Part shown: positions 55,086 to 55,453 of the stretch, in pieces
How positions within the stretch are numbered: the first letter of the stretch is position 1
How the letters are laid out: each line of letters opens with the position of its first letter
From: Agathobacter sp.
GTDB taxonomy: Bacteria > Bacillota > Clostridia > Lachnospirales > Lachnospiraceae
Assembly (NCBI GenBank): GCA_022769125.1
Contig: JALEKN010000034.1
Span: 1 to 55,453 of the forward strand
Reading direction: 5' to 3'
Length of the DNA stretch: 55,453 bases
Notes under the pieces: model-generated
What the model saw: only the letters and a program-made list of their open reading frames with translations
Told to the model about the DNA's origin: nothing
Databases searched by the model: none
Program-made: the position numbers and the translations under genes

Positions 55086-55100
55086 TATGATAAGTATAAC
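55071..55100 (+). promoter_or_regulatory. Possible promoter of the UgpC-type ATPase gene
   Basis: TTGAAG (55071-55076), 18-bp spacer, TATAAC (55095-55100), partly inside the preceding terminator. TATGAT (55086-55091) is another -10 candidate without a good -35. Confidence 0.4.
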
Positions 55101-55147
55101 AAGTCCGGAAGGACAAAAACGTAAAGTACATCAGGAGGTATTTTTAA

Positions 55148-55453
55148 ATGGCAAGTTTATCTTTAAAGAACATTTGCAAAGTATATCCAAACGGCTTTGA
55201 GGCTGTTAAGGATTTCAACCTTGAAGTTGAAGACAAGGAATTCATCATTTTCGTAGGACCATCTGGATGTGGTAAGTCTACCACCCTTCGTATGATCGCT
55301 GGTCTGGAAGAAATTTCTTCCGGTGAGTTCTCAATCGATGGAAAGATCATGAATGATGTAGAGCCAAAGGACAGAGATATCGCAATGGTATTCCAGAACT
55401 ACGCTCTGTATCCACATATGACAGTATTTGATAATATGGCATTCGGTCTTAAG
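55148..55453 (+). CDS. ugpC: Sugar ABC transporter ATP-binding protein, UgpC/MsmX type (3' end outside window)
   Basis: The first 102 residues are visible: [16 protein letters not shown], Walker [21 protein letters not shown] and Q-loop region [27 protein letters not shown]. This is the MalK/UgpC/MsmX family, whose Bacillota members often serve several carbohydrate importers in common. AGGAGGT precedes ATG. Codon use is strongly biased, suggesting high expression. The signature, Walker B and regulatory domains lie beyond the window. Confidence 0.93.
   Translation, partial: MASLSLKNICKVYPNGFEAVKDFNLEVEDKEFIIFVGPSGCGKSTTLRMIAGLEEISSGEFSIDGKIMNDVEPKDRDIAMVFQNYALYPHMTVFDNMAFGLK

Overview
The window looks like a chromosomal segment of a gut-type Clostridia, most likely Lachnospiraceae (inference from gene order, protein style and promoter type; no marker RNA is present). 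Evidence: an HrcA/CIRCE heat-shock operon, RNase J, IreB, YlxM-Ffh, RbgA and PlsY, rhodanese-less ThiI, sigma-A-type promoters with 16-18 bp spacers, strong AGGAGG ribosome-binding sites, and large secreted repeat proteins and lipoproteins. Almost all genes lie on the + strand; the exceptions are an HPr-like gene, asnB, a secreted protein and a nuclease remnant.

Layout. 1-2.6 kb: 3' part of a repetitive surface protein. 2.6-7.7 kb: hrcA-grpE-dnaK-dnaJ behind a CIRCE operator. 7.7-12.2 kb: beta-helix-like lipoprotein, small J-domain protein, beta-CASP nuclease. 12.2-18.1 kb: prmA-rsmE, a cysteine desulfurase with thiI, a reverse-strand HPr-like gene, then mtaB. 18.1-23.5 kb: ireB-ruvX-DUF1292-RNase J-truncated MltG-like-trmR-U32 protein. 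23.6-25.4 kb: asnB (-). 25.6-28.6 kb: PilZ protein coupled to a CotH-type lipoprotein, then ylxM. 28.6-34.4 kb: accessory block between ylxM and ffh (YdcF-like protein, two secreted proteins, an Rpn-type nuclease and a decayed Rpn-type gene, AT-rich repeats). 34.5-44.9 kb: ffh-rpsP-khpA-rimM-trmD-rplS-signal-peptidase-like-rbgA-rnhB-FliK-like-FlhB-like-yraN-pgeF. 45.0-49.3 kb: M42 peptidase and a self-regulated GntR/ABC transporter operon. 49.4-55.4 kb: DUF512 protein, der-plsY-gpsA, dut, a PRTase-like protein, and the start of a UgpC/MsmX-type ATPase.

How it fits together. Most genes serve protein folding, ribosome biogenesis, tRNA modification (s4U, ms2t6A, mo5U-type wobble modification, m1G37), RNA decay and envelope lipid synthesis, in blocks recognisable from Bacillus subtilis but interrupted by insertions. 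The points most worth attention are a signal peptidase I homologue with both catalytic residues replaced (Ser to Ala, Lys to Arg), a TrmD fused in frame to a GNAT-like domain, a PilZ-CotH translationally coupled pair, the split ylxM/ffh locus, an HPr paralogue without the phosphorylatable histidine, and a GntR operon with an operator over its -10 box and a terminator just before its start codon. No tRNA, rRNA, CRISPR array or complete insertion sequence was seen.
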